Made by a program: the position numbers and the translations under genes | Notes under the pieces: generated by a model | Databases searched by the model: none | The model's input: only the letters and a program-made list of their open reading frames with translations | Told to the model about the DNA's origin: nothing | Source: Epichloe hybrida | Taxonomy: Eukaryota > Ascomycota > Sordariomycetes > Hypocreales > Clavicipitaceae | Length of the DNA: 64,000 bases | Reading direction: 5' to 3' | Assembly: GCA_019022495.1 (NCBI GenBank) | Contig: JAFEKR010000031.1 | Coordinates: forward strand, 248,001-312,000 | In this document: positions 1 through 11,718 of the stretch, piece by piece | How positions within the stretch are numbered: position 1 is the first letter of the stretch | Layout of the letters: each line of letters begins with the position of its first letter

Positions 1-344
1 TAGAGATGAAGCGTAAAAATGGGACGAAAAAGATCAAAAGCTGAACAGATGAAGAATTTCACGCATGCCTGCGTCATTTGATTGATTATTTATTTGTTTC
101 GTTGCTGGGTTGGGCTCGGTCCAGGGGCTTGGTGGGGGCTCCGGAACCGGGGAAATCAGGAGCCGGCCGGCTGTCAAGCTCGGCATAGGGAGGAAAAAAA
201 AAAAATTGCTGATCTTCTCGAAACTGTTGGAAGTTGAGCTCCATCTTGAAACTGTCTCCTCCCCCTTTCATCACCGTCAATTGCATTCCCACCACGAACT
301 CGGCGCAAACCCCTTCTTGCTCGTATTATCATATCCTAATCACA

Positions 345-1034
345 ATGGTAGGTTCACGAAACACCACTCCTCTTTCCATCCCTGCATAGCATAGCATGGC
401 AAGCCCCGCGATGCCGCAGGTCATCTGGCCAACATGGCCATCTCTCCACGGCAGCACGAACATGAAGAAGAAGAAGAAGAAGAAGAAGAAGAAGAAGAAG
501 AAGAAGAAGAAGAAGAAAAAATCTGGGCTGACAAGGATTGTGCTTTTGGAACAGGCCACTTCGATTCGATCCATCCGCTCCCTCGCGCCCCTCCTGGACC
601 GAGTCCTTGTCCAGCGCATCAAGGCTGAGACCAAGACCGCCAGCGGTATATTCCTGCCCGAATCCAGCGTGGAGAAACTGAACGAGGGAAAGGTTCTCGC
701 CGTGGGACCCGGTGCGTTGGATAAGAAGGGAAACCGAATGCCCATGGGTGTTGCGATCGGTGACCGCGTTTTGATTCCCTCGGTAGGTGCTTTTTTTCTG
801 CGTCCCTCCGTTGCCAATCCCGAGCTTCGGGGGAGTCGCGCAACGTGCGTATGATGGTGTACTGATGAGGACTTGGGCAGTATGGCGGCTCGCCTGTCAA
901 GGCTGGTGAGGAGGAGTATCAGCTGTTCCGGGACAGCGAGTAAGTTTACTGGTTCCCCCCTTTTTCACTGGGCCCTGTACCAAACTAACTGCGTCCTTCT
1001 CTTGTTCAGAATCCTCGCCAAGATCAACGAGTAA
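345..1034 (+). CDS. HSP10: Mitochondrial 10-kDa co-chaperonin (GroES/HSP10)
   Basis: HSP10 forms the heptameric lid of the HSP60 folding chamber in the mitochondrial matrix. Four exons are read: 345-347, 555-782, 881-939 and 1010-1034, giving 104 residues, the usual size for the family. Exon 1 is only the ATG; the first intron (348-554) starts GTAGGT directly after it and ends ACAG. The protein then reads ATSIRSIRSLAPLLDRVLVQ, with the family signatures SGIFLPE, GKVLAVGPG, GDRVLIPSYGGSPVK and the C-terminal EYQLFRDSEILAKINE. The frame closes exactly across all three introns. Intron 1 carries a long GAA microsatellite. The start is inferred, because the exon 2 frame is also open upstream through the microsatellite, but that stretch has no HSP10 character. 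Identity is very secure. Confidence 0.95.
464..517 (+). repeat. (GAA)n microsatellite in HSP10 intron 1
   Basis: About 18 uninterrupted GAA/AAG triplets lie inside the first HSP10 intron, between its donor at 348 and acceptor at 554. Translated in any frame it makes spurious poly-Lys, poly-Glu or poly-Phe runs. Confidence 0.97.
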
Positions 1035-1883
1035 CATGCTGGTGTCGAATAACTGTCAAGCGAAATAATGTACCATACATGTACCATACGGAAGAGGGTT
1101 GTGAGAGGGCAAGGAAGGGACGTACATTTGGCTTGGGATAGTGTAATGACCACTTCATGGAGTGGGATTTTCGAACAAGTTGTCGCGTCTCTGCAGATTA
1201 CAGTCAATCTCCACTCATGAGGTACCACGCGTGTTCCCGTTCCTTCGACGTGATGACATGATTTGTATACACGTCCGGTTGCTTCCCTGCCAATATGGGA
1301 TCAATCGCTCCATATTTGATGATGATACATGGGACCAATGCCAATGTTGAAACGACCCGCTTGCATCGCCTATGTGGAAAGAGTTGGCGCCCTTCTACCC
1401 TCCCGTGTTTCAAAACAACCTGCAGGAAAGGCCAAGAGAAAGCCATTGGGCGTCAGCGAGGCCTTTAGCAATCCACCGCGTATCCTGCTACAAGTGGCCT
1501 ATGCATGATGATCAGCCAGGCGTCGTCCCTTTACGGATCAGTCTCGGTTTTGGCGCCGGCGCCCCTCGGCGGCGCTTAGCCATTGGACCACGATCCATGG
1601 CTAAATATGTAACGGGGCGGGTTTTATGGCGCGTTCCTGGTTTATTTTGGATGCACTTAATTCATGTTTCTTTCCATAGGGGAGGCTTACTTTCGTTCGG
1701 CGGGTATGTTTCTTTGTTTTCTGCCCGGGGAGGAGAGGAGACATTGGATGTATATATTGGGTGCCTGTGGTGTCGATCTGGTTTGGTTTAGTATTCGGTA
1801 GATATCATCGATATATCAGTCAGTTCCGTGGGTATAAGCTTCCGAGGTTGGTTCTTTCTTTTCTTGTTTCCAGGGGAAATAAG
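1035..1883. other. Intergenic, HSP10 3' flank and LPMO promoter
   Basis: No supported gene is seen. A 139-codon open frame (1372-1791) has no recognisable domain. The stretch just before the LPMO start is T-rich, as in a fungal promoter or leader. Confidence 0.6.
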
Positions 1884-3072
1884 ATGAAGCTCTCTTCACT
1901 TTCCTTTGCATGCACCGCCAGTGCTCATACGCTCTTTACAACCTTGTTCGTCAACGGCAAAGACCAGGGAGATGGGACTTGTGTGCGGATGCCGCGCGAT
2001 GCGGGGACGGCTAATGGGCCGATATATCCCATTACGGGGAATGACATGGCTTGTGGTGAGTGGCATCTCTATTACACGGAAAATTTTGCAGCGAGAAGAT
2101 GAAAACTGTTCTGACGTGCAGTCAGGGCGAGACGGCAATAAACCAGTTGCTTTTACATGCCCAGCACCACACAGGGCGACGCTGACGTTCGAACTACGCA
2201 TGCATCCGGGTGAGAGAGGGAAGGGAGTCATTGATAAATCACACAAGGGTCCTTGCGCCGTGTATCTGAAGAAAGTGGACGACATGCAGGCCGACAATGC
2301 TGCGTCGGGGCCAGGATGGTTCAAGATCTGGGAGGACGGACACAATAACCGGACCCGGAAATGGTGCGTTGACACGCTGATTGAGAAGAATGGTCTTTTG
2401 TCGGTCAAATTGCCCACGGGACTTCCAAGGGGAGCATATCTGGCGCGTCCTGAGATTCTCGCCCTGCACAATGCTGCAATTGGAGATGCGCAGTTCTACA
2501 CGGGTTGCGCGCAAATATATGTCGAGCAGGGACCCGACGTGGCTCTCATTGTTCCAGAAGGGAAGAGCGTCAGTATTCCAGGACATGTGTCGGCGAGTGA
2601 CGCAGGTCTTAAATACAACCTGTATCGGAAGAACCAAGCCGAGTATAAGATTCCCGGCCCCGGAGTCTTCATCCCCACGGGCCAGGTCTCCGGGAAGCCG
2701 TCTGCCAGCAAAGTCGAGGGCGCCGTTCCAGAGGACTGCATGGTCAAGAACGCAAACTGGTGCGCGAAGCCCGTACCCAGCATCTCAGACGAGGAGAGCT
2801 GCTGGGCTTCGGTCAAGGACTGCTGGGCTCAGGGCGAGAAATGCTGGGCTGGCGCGCCCCCGAGCGGGAACTCGGGCTGCAAGACGTGGGAGAGGTACTG
2901 CGAACAGATACAGCGGAGCTGCCATTCGGGGGCCAGGAGCGGGCCGCCCGAGATGGCTGAGAAGCCGGCAACTGTGAAATTGCTTGTTGAGATTCCTCAG
3001 CCTTGGAACGACGTGTTTGATCTGGTGCAAGAAGGGGGGATTCGACGACGGGAGCCGTGGAGGGCCGTGTAA
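1884..3072 (+). CDS. AA9 lytic polysaccharide monooxygenase with Cys-rich tail
   Basis: AA9 enzymes are secreted copper oxidases that cleave cellulose and related glucans. Two exons, 1884-2055 and 2126-3072, give 372 residues; the intron ends at the TCAG at 2125, the only nearby acceptor that keeps frame. A short signal peptide (residues 1-14, ending ASA) is followed by His15, which becomes the N-terminal copper ligand. The second ligand is His97 in SHKGP, and Tyr182 in QFYTGCAQIYV is the axial residue, with His172 and Gln180 at the usual second-sphere places. PEILALH is a family hallmark. After about residue 200 comes a Ser/Pro-containing link and a Cys/Trp-rich tail with three Cys-Trp pairs (SCW, DCW, KCW), an extension I recall from some AA9 proteins. 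Family assignment is secure; the exact substrate cannot be told. Confidence 0.92.
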
Positions 3073-3860
3073 ACCCACCCGCTGGCGTCCCGCTGGCGTT
3101 ATGAGGAGCGCTCCGAGGCTGAACCAGAGGCTGTGGAATCGAACTGTATGATTATTAGTCTGGGCGTCGTGACTCACAGCCGTGGGGTACATGATATAAA
3201 GTGACACACTTCTTGCCTTGGAATAAAGATGATTCACGCGATCCTGATTCTTCCTCTGGAGAAAGCTGCGCTAACAATAAGCAAAGAAGGCTAATAAGAA
3301 GCACCTGGTGGAGTTCGGGAAGACTAGCCTTGTCTGTCAGTCAGTCGGCAGGGTTGGCAGGCAGCTGGAAGGAAGGAAGGAAGGAAGGAAGGAAGGAAGG
3401 AAGCACCCGTCATCCTCTGATCCTCTGCCCCTCTGCCCCTCTTGCAAGTGTCATTTCAGAGTGTGAGACCCCTGTCCTGTCCTGTCCAACAGACACCAAC
3501 AAAGCACCTGATGAGTGCTGACTCTGCTGAGCCACATTTGACACCCGCCGCGACCGCTGCTGCTGCTGCTGCTGGCGCTAGCCACCACCCACCAGTGCCA
3601 CCACGGTCCGCCATCTGTCTAATATTCCAGCCCGCCACTCCAACAAACCGCTTGAACCATCGCCGCCCGCCAAACGCCACTGCCTCGTCACGGCCACCAT
3701 TCTTCCCCTTTCTTCCCACCTGGAGCCCTGCTTTTTCTCTCGACGTTCTGACTTCCCTAGTGGCCAACGAACTTCCCTCCAGTTTTGCGAATTTGCACCA
3801 GACTGCTTCGCCCTTTTATCGCTTTACTCTACATACCCTTCACCGCTCATATCCGTCACG
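3073..3860. other. Intergenic, LPMO 3' flank and SEC4 leader
   Basis: No gene is seen. The stretch holds a (GGAA)n tract (about 3367-3403) and a (GCT)n run (about 3559-3580). The last 250 bases are C/T-rich, typical of the promoter and 5' leader of a well expressed fungal gene. Confidence 0.7.
3367..3403 (+). repeat. (GGAA)n microsatellite
   Basis: Nine consecutive GGAA units lie about 460 bp upstream of the Sec4-type GTPase start. Confidence 0.95.
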
Positions 3861-4790
<930 letters not shown>

Positions 4791-5429
4791 TCACCTCACC
4801 GCTTAGGAGCACTGCTTGCATCAGGACTGGTGGCTTGAACGCACAAAGGTTCAACAACAACCTGTTGAGACCAGATGCGGTGAAGTTGGAGGGAGGAAAT
4901 TCGCCACAACTCACACCTTTTGGACCGTCTAGGATTTACGCGCGTGTGACGTGGGGACGGCATGTTCTTGAGGAGTTTGTTGCTTAAAGGCAATGACCTC
5001 ATTTGGCGGATTTGTTTTTTCGTTTTTTTGTTTGCAACATTCCCCGTGCTGTGCCTTTTTCATTGCCCATCCGTTTTAGAAGAGCAAATGTGGTCTGGAG
5101 TTCTTTTGGTATTATTGATCTGGGTTCCAATGAAAGAGGGTTTCTCGCCCCCGCCGAGGCTGTTTCATGGGGTTTGATGAGGACCGGAACGTTGCCACCA
5201 GTGAGGAGTGGCCTGTGATGGACGGAAGATATCGGTGCGCCTTCTCGTATCGTGGACATGTGCTATTGTTTCCTCCGGCTGGTTTTGAAACCACCGTGGA
5301 GCGGGATTCGCGATTCGTGAACGGGCGAGTGAGGAGATGACTGACTACATGGAGGATGCATGATTATGGAGGGCAGACGAGTTAAACAGGAAGAGGATGG
5401 GGCCTGTTGTCAAAAGAGTATTTGGGCGG
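4791..5429. other. Intergenic, convergent 3' flanks
   Basis: This is the space between the Sec4 stop and the stop of the opposing gene. Nothing supported is seen beyond T-rich 3' UTR-like sequence around 5020-5040. Confidence 0.6.
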
Positions 5430-6598
5430 TTACCAGTTGACTATTGACGCATGGACTATATTTCTCATTCCCACTCTATCCTCTGTTGCAGCCGTGAGTG
5501 TCCTTTGATTCCAGTGTCGGTGAAACCGCCGTGCCTCGACGTCGTCGGCGCAAATCACCACGAACCGACTCCTTAATTTTTCCTGGGTATCAATCATCTT
5601 GGGTGCAGTCGCCATCTTTTCCAGCGCACTATCACCGTCGAGCCCTTCATCTCCAGCTTTTAGAATGGGTTGACGTAGCTCCTGCGGCGGGCACACCTTC
5701 CACTCGCACCCTCTCGCAACACCATCCTCCCGTATCCATCTATCGAAATCGCTCGCCGTGACCGTAGGCGGGTAGACATGTGCGAGCACAACCGGGGGCT
5801 TCTCCCCATAGTCGAACCTGTCCGTAATCTCCTTCAAGCCCTTTTCCCATTTATGTGTCACAGCCACGCGCTGCCTCCGAACGTCCAACGCCTTGGCCGA
5901 TCCAGACGTGATGGTGAAGCTCTCCAGCTCCTCAGCCGGGTCATCGCCCGCAGCGGACCTGAGGTGCGCGGGCACGCAGCTTTCCCACAGACCGTTTGCA
6001 TTGTCAAGTTTCTGGTGGGCGAGCTTATGAAGGCGCAAAAGGCGGTCGCGATACGAAATTGCCGCTGTGGCTGTAGCAAAGGATATGTGATAGCGGCCGA
6101 GCGGTTCGAGGGTAGCCGGATCACGCTGCTGCTGGACTATTGGGGGGTTTTTTTTTTTTTTTTATGACTTTAGCCAATGCATCTAGATGATCTTCCTTCA
6201 CCCTTTGCTTGTGAGGTTCGGTCCATACCTTTCTTTATGACGCTCTGCCAGCTGGACAGGTCGCTTGGCGCGAGGCGGTAAAAGTCGCTGGCGTTGAGGT
6301 TCGGGCTTAGCCCCTGGACGACGAGCATGAGGTGAGCGTCGCGTTGGGCACCCGATTCTGCCGTGGGCGACGCTGGTCCGGTCCCGGTCGGCAATTTGTC
6401 GAGGCGGCTCTTTAGGGATTCTATGAGAGGGGCGGCGCCGGCGTGGAAGGTGTCGTGGTCGGGACGGGTCCTCCTCTTGAGGAGCGGCCATGATGGGCTG
6501 TTGTCGGCTTGTCTGGGCGACGGGGTGGACAGGGAGCGGGTTGGGTGGGGGGTGGCTACGAGCGCGGTTGCGCTGCGGACGTGTTGGGGGCGGAGCAT
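5430..6598 (-). CDS. Unidentified fungal protein, probable mitochondrial targeting
   Basis: I do not recognise this protein. Two exons on the minus strand (6598-6229 and 6136-5430) join in frame through a 92-nt intron carrying a long poly-A/T run, giving 358 residues. The N-terminus (MLRPQHVRSATALVATPHPT) is rich in Arg, Ser and Ala without acidic residues, as in a mitochondrial presequence. The middle reads HLMLVVQGLSPNLNASDFYR and, after the splice, PLGRYHISFATATAAISYRD. This alternation of strand-like and helix-like segments, with a short conserved-looking VQGL segment, could be a divergent RRM-like fold; that is inference only. The gene converges on SEC4. The start is the first ATG; an overlapping frame extends upstream but does not join the second exon. 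Confidence 0.7.
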
Positions 6599-7168
6599 CA
6601 GGATGGACGAGGTATTTGGTCGTTTGTTGGGGGTGCGGAGGAAAGGTGCAATTGGTGTTGATGAGATGGGGGCTTGTTTGGAAGCTGGAAGAGCTGGAAG
6701 CTGAAGGTTGTGACGTGGTGTGGTCGCGTGGACCCTGGTTTTCTGAGGACGTCATTTTTTATTTCTTTTTCCCGGCCGTGTCAAGGACCCCCGCTATGGT
6801 TGTTGACTCTTGTTAGTGAGATGATCGGACTAGTAGTGAATTAGGCGTGGACTTTTTATTTTTAGTGGCTTGGTGGCAACAAGTTTCTGCTAATTGTGAC
6901 TCACGTATTAACAGACTTAGTGAAGCCTCTTAACAAAGGGGATACCTTTCTCTAGTTTTTTCTTTACTAGTTTTTTTCCCCTGTTTTTTTCCCTTGTTTT
7001 TTCCTTGTTTTTTTTCCCTTGTTTTTTCTTTACTAGTTTTTTTTCCTTGTTTTTTTCCTTGTTTTTTCCCTAGTTTTTTCCTTCTAGTATAAAATTTCAT
7101 CCATTGCCTAATATACCCGCCCTAGGGAAAATTACACAATCCTTCACAGCAACAAGCAGCATAGAACC
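6599..7168. promoter_or_regulatory. Divergent promoter with T-rich tandem repeat
   Basis: This stretch separates the unidentified mitochondrial-type gene from the AFG2-like gene. From about 6950 to 7085 it is built of imperfect units of T6-8 followed by CCCTTG, CCTTG or ACTAG. The plus strand is almost pure pyrimidine there and ends about 85 bp before the AFG2 start. Confidence 0.65.
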
Positions 7169-9566
7169 ATGGTGAAGACAAGCAGCGTCGACGCCAAGGT
7201 GCGTCCGCTCGCCAACCCGGCCCTCGAAAAAGCCAGTCTGTCCGGCGCCGCGCGCATCTACGTCAGCAAGGAGACGCTCATTGCGCTGACCAACGGCCTC
7301 GAGAGCGGGAAGCCATGTGTCGTCGAGAAGTTGGAAGACCACGAGGGCTTGCCCAGGAGGGAGGCCTCGCTGTGGATTTTGCCGGAGAAGAATCTCAGTC
7401 CCAACATTGTCATGATGACGAGGACGTTTCAGGAAGCGACGGGTTTCAAGATCGGCGACCAGGTGAGGATATCGCTGCTGGGGAATATGCCTGATGCGGA
7501 AGAGGTGGTCGTGCAGGACGTGAGCGAGGAGTCAGGGATGAAGGCGAAGGAATCAAGGCATCCCGCTTGTTGGGAGTATGCACTGAGTCTGTCGATGGGT
7601 GAGTTGACTCGCTGTATTGTTCTTCTCATCATGGTCTTCTTTTTCTGGCCAGAGTGAGCACCCCAGGAAATGAAACTGACACGGTATATGTGTAGAACGT
7701 GCGGATCTGATATTCCCCGGCATGATCTTTGAAGGGGTCAGCATCTGCAAACTACGCCGAAACTTCAAAGTCCTCTCTGTCAACTCGCGCTCCAACAGTG
7801 TTGCCAAGTTCATACTATCGTCTACGACAATCCGCATCGTGAGCGAAGATGAGCAAGATGACGCAGCCGCCGATGCTGCGGCCTTCACAGGAGGCGAACT
7901 CGCCGTCACTGGCGTGCCAGGTCTTACCTCGCAAGTCCGCACCATCAACAAGTTCCTCCAGGGCTTCACTCGTTCATTCTTTATCGAGGGCGAGCGAGAA
8001 TCATGCGGCTTCGTCATCCACGGCGGCCACGGCACTGGCAAGACCTTTATCCTACGACGCATCGCCGACTCCCAATGGGGCAGGCCCTTCTGGATCAAGC
8101 CCTCGGACAAATCTACCACCATCCGAGAGACGTTCAAACAGGCCCGTAGCCTCCAGCCCTGCATGATCCTCATAGACGGCCTCGGAGAGCTCATCTCCAA
8201 GGACCGTCCCAACAGCGAGGCCGTCATAGCAGCCATCGCCGAGGAGCTAGACGCCCTATCCCTAGAAGCAAAAACCGCCGGCGCTCTTCCCAAGGTCGTC
8301 GTCCTCGCCACATGCGACGACTACATGACCGACGTGCCAGACAAGCTCCAGAATCTGGAGCGCTTCTTCGAGAACGTTGCGCTGCCCATCCCACGCTCCA
8401 CCGAACGGCTCGAGATCCTCGAGTTTTTCGACCCGCCGATTCAGCCTGACCAAAAAGAGGAGTGTCTGTTGAGCGTGGCACAGAAGACGCATGCCTTCAC
8501 CGGGAAAGACCTGGCGAAGCTCGTGCACAACGCCAAGAAGATCCTGGGATACAGACTACACGAACAAGGCGCTGCTACTCTGTCATCCTCCCCGCCAGGA
8601 GTGCATTTCCTCTCCAAAAACGACATGGAGGAGGCCTTAAATATAACACGACCTACCGCCATGCACGACATCCACTTGAAGCCGCCGACGATTAACTGGC
8701 AGGACGTCGGTGGACAAGAAAGCCTCAAAAAGGTCATGAATCAGATGATCAGAATCACAAAGGTTCCTATCCTTCTCCCCCCTTTTCTCCTTGAATAATA
8801 ATGAAAGCTAACAAATCACAAGAATCCCGAGTGGGGTCTCGGCCTCCTGCTCGCCCCCCAAAAGGGCCTCCTCCTGTACGGCCCCCCCGGCTGTGCCAAA
8901 ACCCTCTCCGCTCAAGCCATGGCCACAGAATCAGGCTTCAACTTCTTCTCCGTCAAGGGCGCCGAGCTCCTCAACATGTACGTCGGCGAATCCGAGCGCG
9001 CCGTACGCAGGTTGTTTGAGCGCGCGCGTGCCGCCTCTCCCTCCATCATCTTCTTCGACGAGATCGACTCGATAGGGGGCCAGCGCGGTCCCGCGGGGAG
9101 CACCGGCGGCGTCAACGTGCTCACCACGCTGCTCACCGAAATGGATGGCTTCGAGACCCTCACCGGCGTGCTCGTCCTCGCGGCAACGAACCGCCCCGAG
9201 GCCATGGACCCGGCGCTCATGCGCCCCGGCCGCTTCGACCAGGTCCTCTACGTGGGACCCCCCGACGAGGCCGCCCGAGAGGCCATCTTCACCGCCTACC
9301 TCAAGAAGCTGATTGTCGCCCCGGACGTGGACATTGGGGAATTAGCAAGACTGGCGGACGGGTACTCAGGGGCGGAAATCAAGGCCATCTGTGCCGAGGC
9401 CGGTTATGCCGTGTTGAATCGCCGCAATGACGACGAGACGGGATCGGAAAAGTCGAAAATCACCATGGCAGACCTGGTGGCTGCCATGGATATGACGCCG
9501 CGAAAGATTACGAGGTCCATGATTGATGGCTACGAGGCGTGGTCCAAGCAGTTTAGACGTGTTTAG
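7169..9566 (+). CDS. AFG2: AFG2/SPATA5-type double AAA ATPase
   Basis: AFG2 (Drg1) is a Cdc48-family hexamer that releases recycling factors such as Rlp24 from pre-60S ribosomes. Exons 7169-7598, 7696-8762 and 8823-9566 give 746 residues, near the family size of about 780. An N-terminal substrate domain (to about residue 200) contains GFKIGDQVRISLL. D1 has a Walker A, GGHGTGKT, at 253-260, but its Walker B reads MILIDGLGE, with Gly where the catalytic acid is expected. D2 is complete: GPPGCAKT (519-526), IIFFDEID (574-581), AATNRPE and MRPGRFD. The last intron has a weak donor (GTTCCT) but joins the frame well. A Cdc48-like or another AFG2-related paralogue is possible. An 80-bp stretch of its 3' end occurs again at 12.4 kb. 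Confidence 0.82.
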
Positions 9567-10228
9567 AAGTAAAAATAGAAACAGAAACAAGTAGCAAGTC
9601 TATAATTAATGGCTATAAAGTGTAAGGCACTGTGTTATAAGGCGTGGTGCCCGCGGTATCGCGCGATGGCATAAGTAGAACGCAGGCAGGCAACGGGTCT
9701 TGAGTAATTGTAATAAGGTGCAATGTTAGCGACAGCTACTAGCATTGGCGGATCTGGTCGAGACCGTCTGCGCTTGGTAAAAGGAGGATCCCAATAGTGT
9801 GGGCTTTTATCGCACATTCCGATCGTTCGGAGCACAACCTCAAGAAGCGATTTGAGAAATGCCAATATCGATTGAGCGTGTCTGGATGGCCAACTTCTGA
9901 ATTGGGGTGATTTGCTTCGCGCTGGTAAGGAAGGCTGCTGGTTAACACACGATATTTCTAAAATATCGAATTGCGCATTTAACAGGCCCCAGAGTAAAGC
10001 AGCGGATAATTAGACGGTGGACTCGGCCTCGAAGGCAGAGTCGTCTAAGCACGGAATACAATCTGATTATATCAACATCACCATCAACTACAGCAGAAGA
10101 TGTTTGAGCATCAGTCAATCCACAAAGTGTGCCACAGTGTAGGCTGACAAGCTCCACTCAATGTTTTGTTCGAGTCTGATAAGGGCTACATAGGGCGTCT
10201 ACTTCGATTCTGATTCTTTGACGCAGCC
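9567..10228. other. Intergenic between AFG2 and kinase pseudogene
   Basis: No gene is seen. The first 50 bases (to about 9615) are the AFG2 3' UTR, part of which recurs at 12450-12467. No open frame here shows family features. Confidence 0.6.
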
Positions 10229-11718
10229 TCATAAGTTCTGACAAATCCACTCGTCCTGTGCTAAATCCTTAGCGGAACTTCGCATGCCTGGCTCCCACTG
10301 CAACATCTTCCTTATTAGATTCAAAAACTTTTAGTTTCTCCTCTCCTTCGAGAGTACTTTCTCTCTGCTCTAGCGAGACCCGAGCTCTTAATGGCATTTT
10401 AGCACAGAAGTCACCTAGAAAACCAGGTAAAGTGAGCGGGTTTCGGATCTAACCGGGGAAACGTAAGCAATTTTCCTACCTTTACTAGAGAAGAACTTGT
10501 GGCTTGACTTCCCTTGGGCAAGCAGACTGAGTGGAGGGGGCCCGAGGAGGCTTATCATCTCGCCGAGATGAGCTCGACTTCGGTAAGTCTTGAATTCCGC
10601 GTCATATCCAGTGAACAACGACTCGCTTTCAAACAGGTCCCAAATCTGTGATTGAGGTCTTAGAAATGTCGCACCTGTATCATCAGACCGATTTTCTCAC
10701 CATACATCCCACATTCCATATATCAACACTATAAGTCCATGGGGCTTCCAGTATCACCTCCGGGGCTCGATAGATATCAGGCTGGACGTCTTCGAAATGC
10801 TCCATGTCGCCAGGCATAGCAGAGCCAAAGTCGCATAAGACGGGGGCTCCCCATTTCCTGGGCATCCCGAGTTCCCGGGATACGTAGATTATTCTTCCAT
10901 CCAGTTCCTTCCTTGGGGAGGGAGTTTCAAGCTCCCCTTGTTCAAAGTCAGAGAAGACTGAGTCATCCGCGATGCCGAACATGATGTTGTCGGCTTTGAT
11001 ATCTAAACAGAATGGATCGTGTCAGTTTCATACAAAGAAGTAGATGACGATAGGAGAGCACGGACCAGCATGTATGATTTTGCATTCTGTGTGCAGATAG
11101 TCCAGCGCCAGAAACAGGCGCTGAAGCACAAATGCCAAAACTGGTTTCGGTAGCTGCCGTGTCGGATTGCGGTGCAAAAATGTCAACACACTCTCCCACA
11201 ATGGAGGATGCACGAGACATGTATGTTTGTCTTCGGGACCATCAACATTGAATGAGTCCAGTAGCGATCTGACAGCATTGCGACCTGGGTGGACTTTCGA
11301 GGCTCCCTCTATGCGTTGGTACATCTTGAGCTCGTCATCCAACTGCTGTCCCAAGGACGTGGAGTTTATGAATATTTTTAGAGTAACGTAACGTAACGAC
11401 GGCAGCTATAACAGAGTGTGGTCTGTTCAGTATTGACCAATCTCCTTTGATATCAGCGCCAGGTGAGTCTCACTTCATGTCCCGCGCAAGCCACGCAGTC
11501 GAGCTAGCTCCAAATCCCAGCTTTCCTACGACCTGGTATCGGTCCTGAAAGACTTCTCCTATTCGAGCAGGATAATACAGTGAAGCAACATAATCTGGGA
11601 TAGTTTCTTCTTCAATCCTTTGACTGACATGTATCCGTGCGAAGTTTGGATTGGAGAAATCAAGGGGTCGCCACGACCGCCCAAGCCGAGACAAAGACCG
11701 TAGAAGCGATGGAAGCAT
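10229..11718 (-). pseudogene. SRPK-like serine/threonine kinase, frame broken twice
   Basis: The minus strand encodes a fungal SRPK-type kinase. Exon 1 (11718-11474) has the glycine loop LGFGASSTAWLARD. Exon 2 (about 11414-11066) has YVTLKIF and IIHA, exon 3 (11002-10692) DIKADN, CDFGSA and YRAPEV, and exon 4 starts IWDLFESESLFTGYD. Two faults break the frame. First, the segment just before YVTLKIF contains three copies of the pentamer CGTTA; with two copies it would read straight into the Lys segment, with three it hits a stop. Second, near 10326-10340, EGEEKLK is followed by one surplus base, after which FLNLIRKMLQWEPGMRSSAK appears in the shifted frame, ending at the TGA at 10229. Otherwise all catalytic motifs are intact, so decay is recent or these are assembly errors. 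Confidence 0.8.
11384..11398 (+). repeat. (TAACG)3 short tandem repeat in kinase reading frame
   Basis: Three copies of TAACG (CGTTA on the coding strand) sit at the start of exon 2 of the kinase. Removing one unit would restore a family-like reading, so a gain of one unit is the simplest cause of the frameshift. Confidence 0.85.

Noticed and set aside
396..628. Open frames with long poly-Lys or poly-Glu next to HSP10
   Set aside because: They are translations of the GAA microsatellite inside HSP10 intron 1.
1372..1791. 139-codon frame upstream of the LPMO
   Set aside because: No conserved features, and it overlaps the probable promoter.
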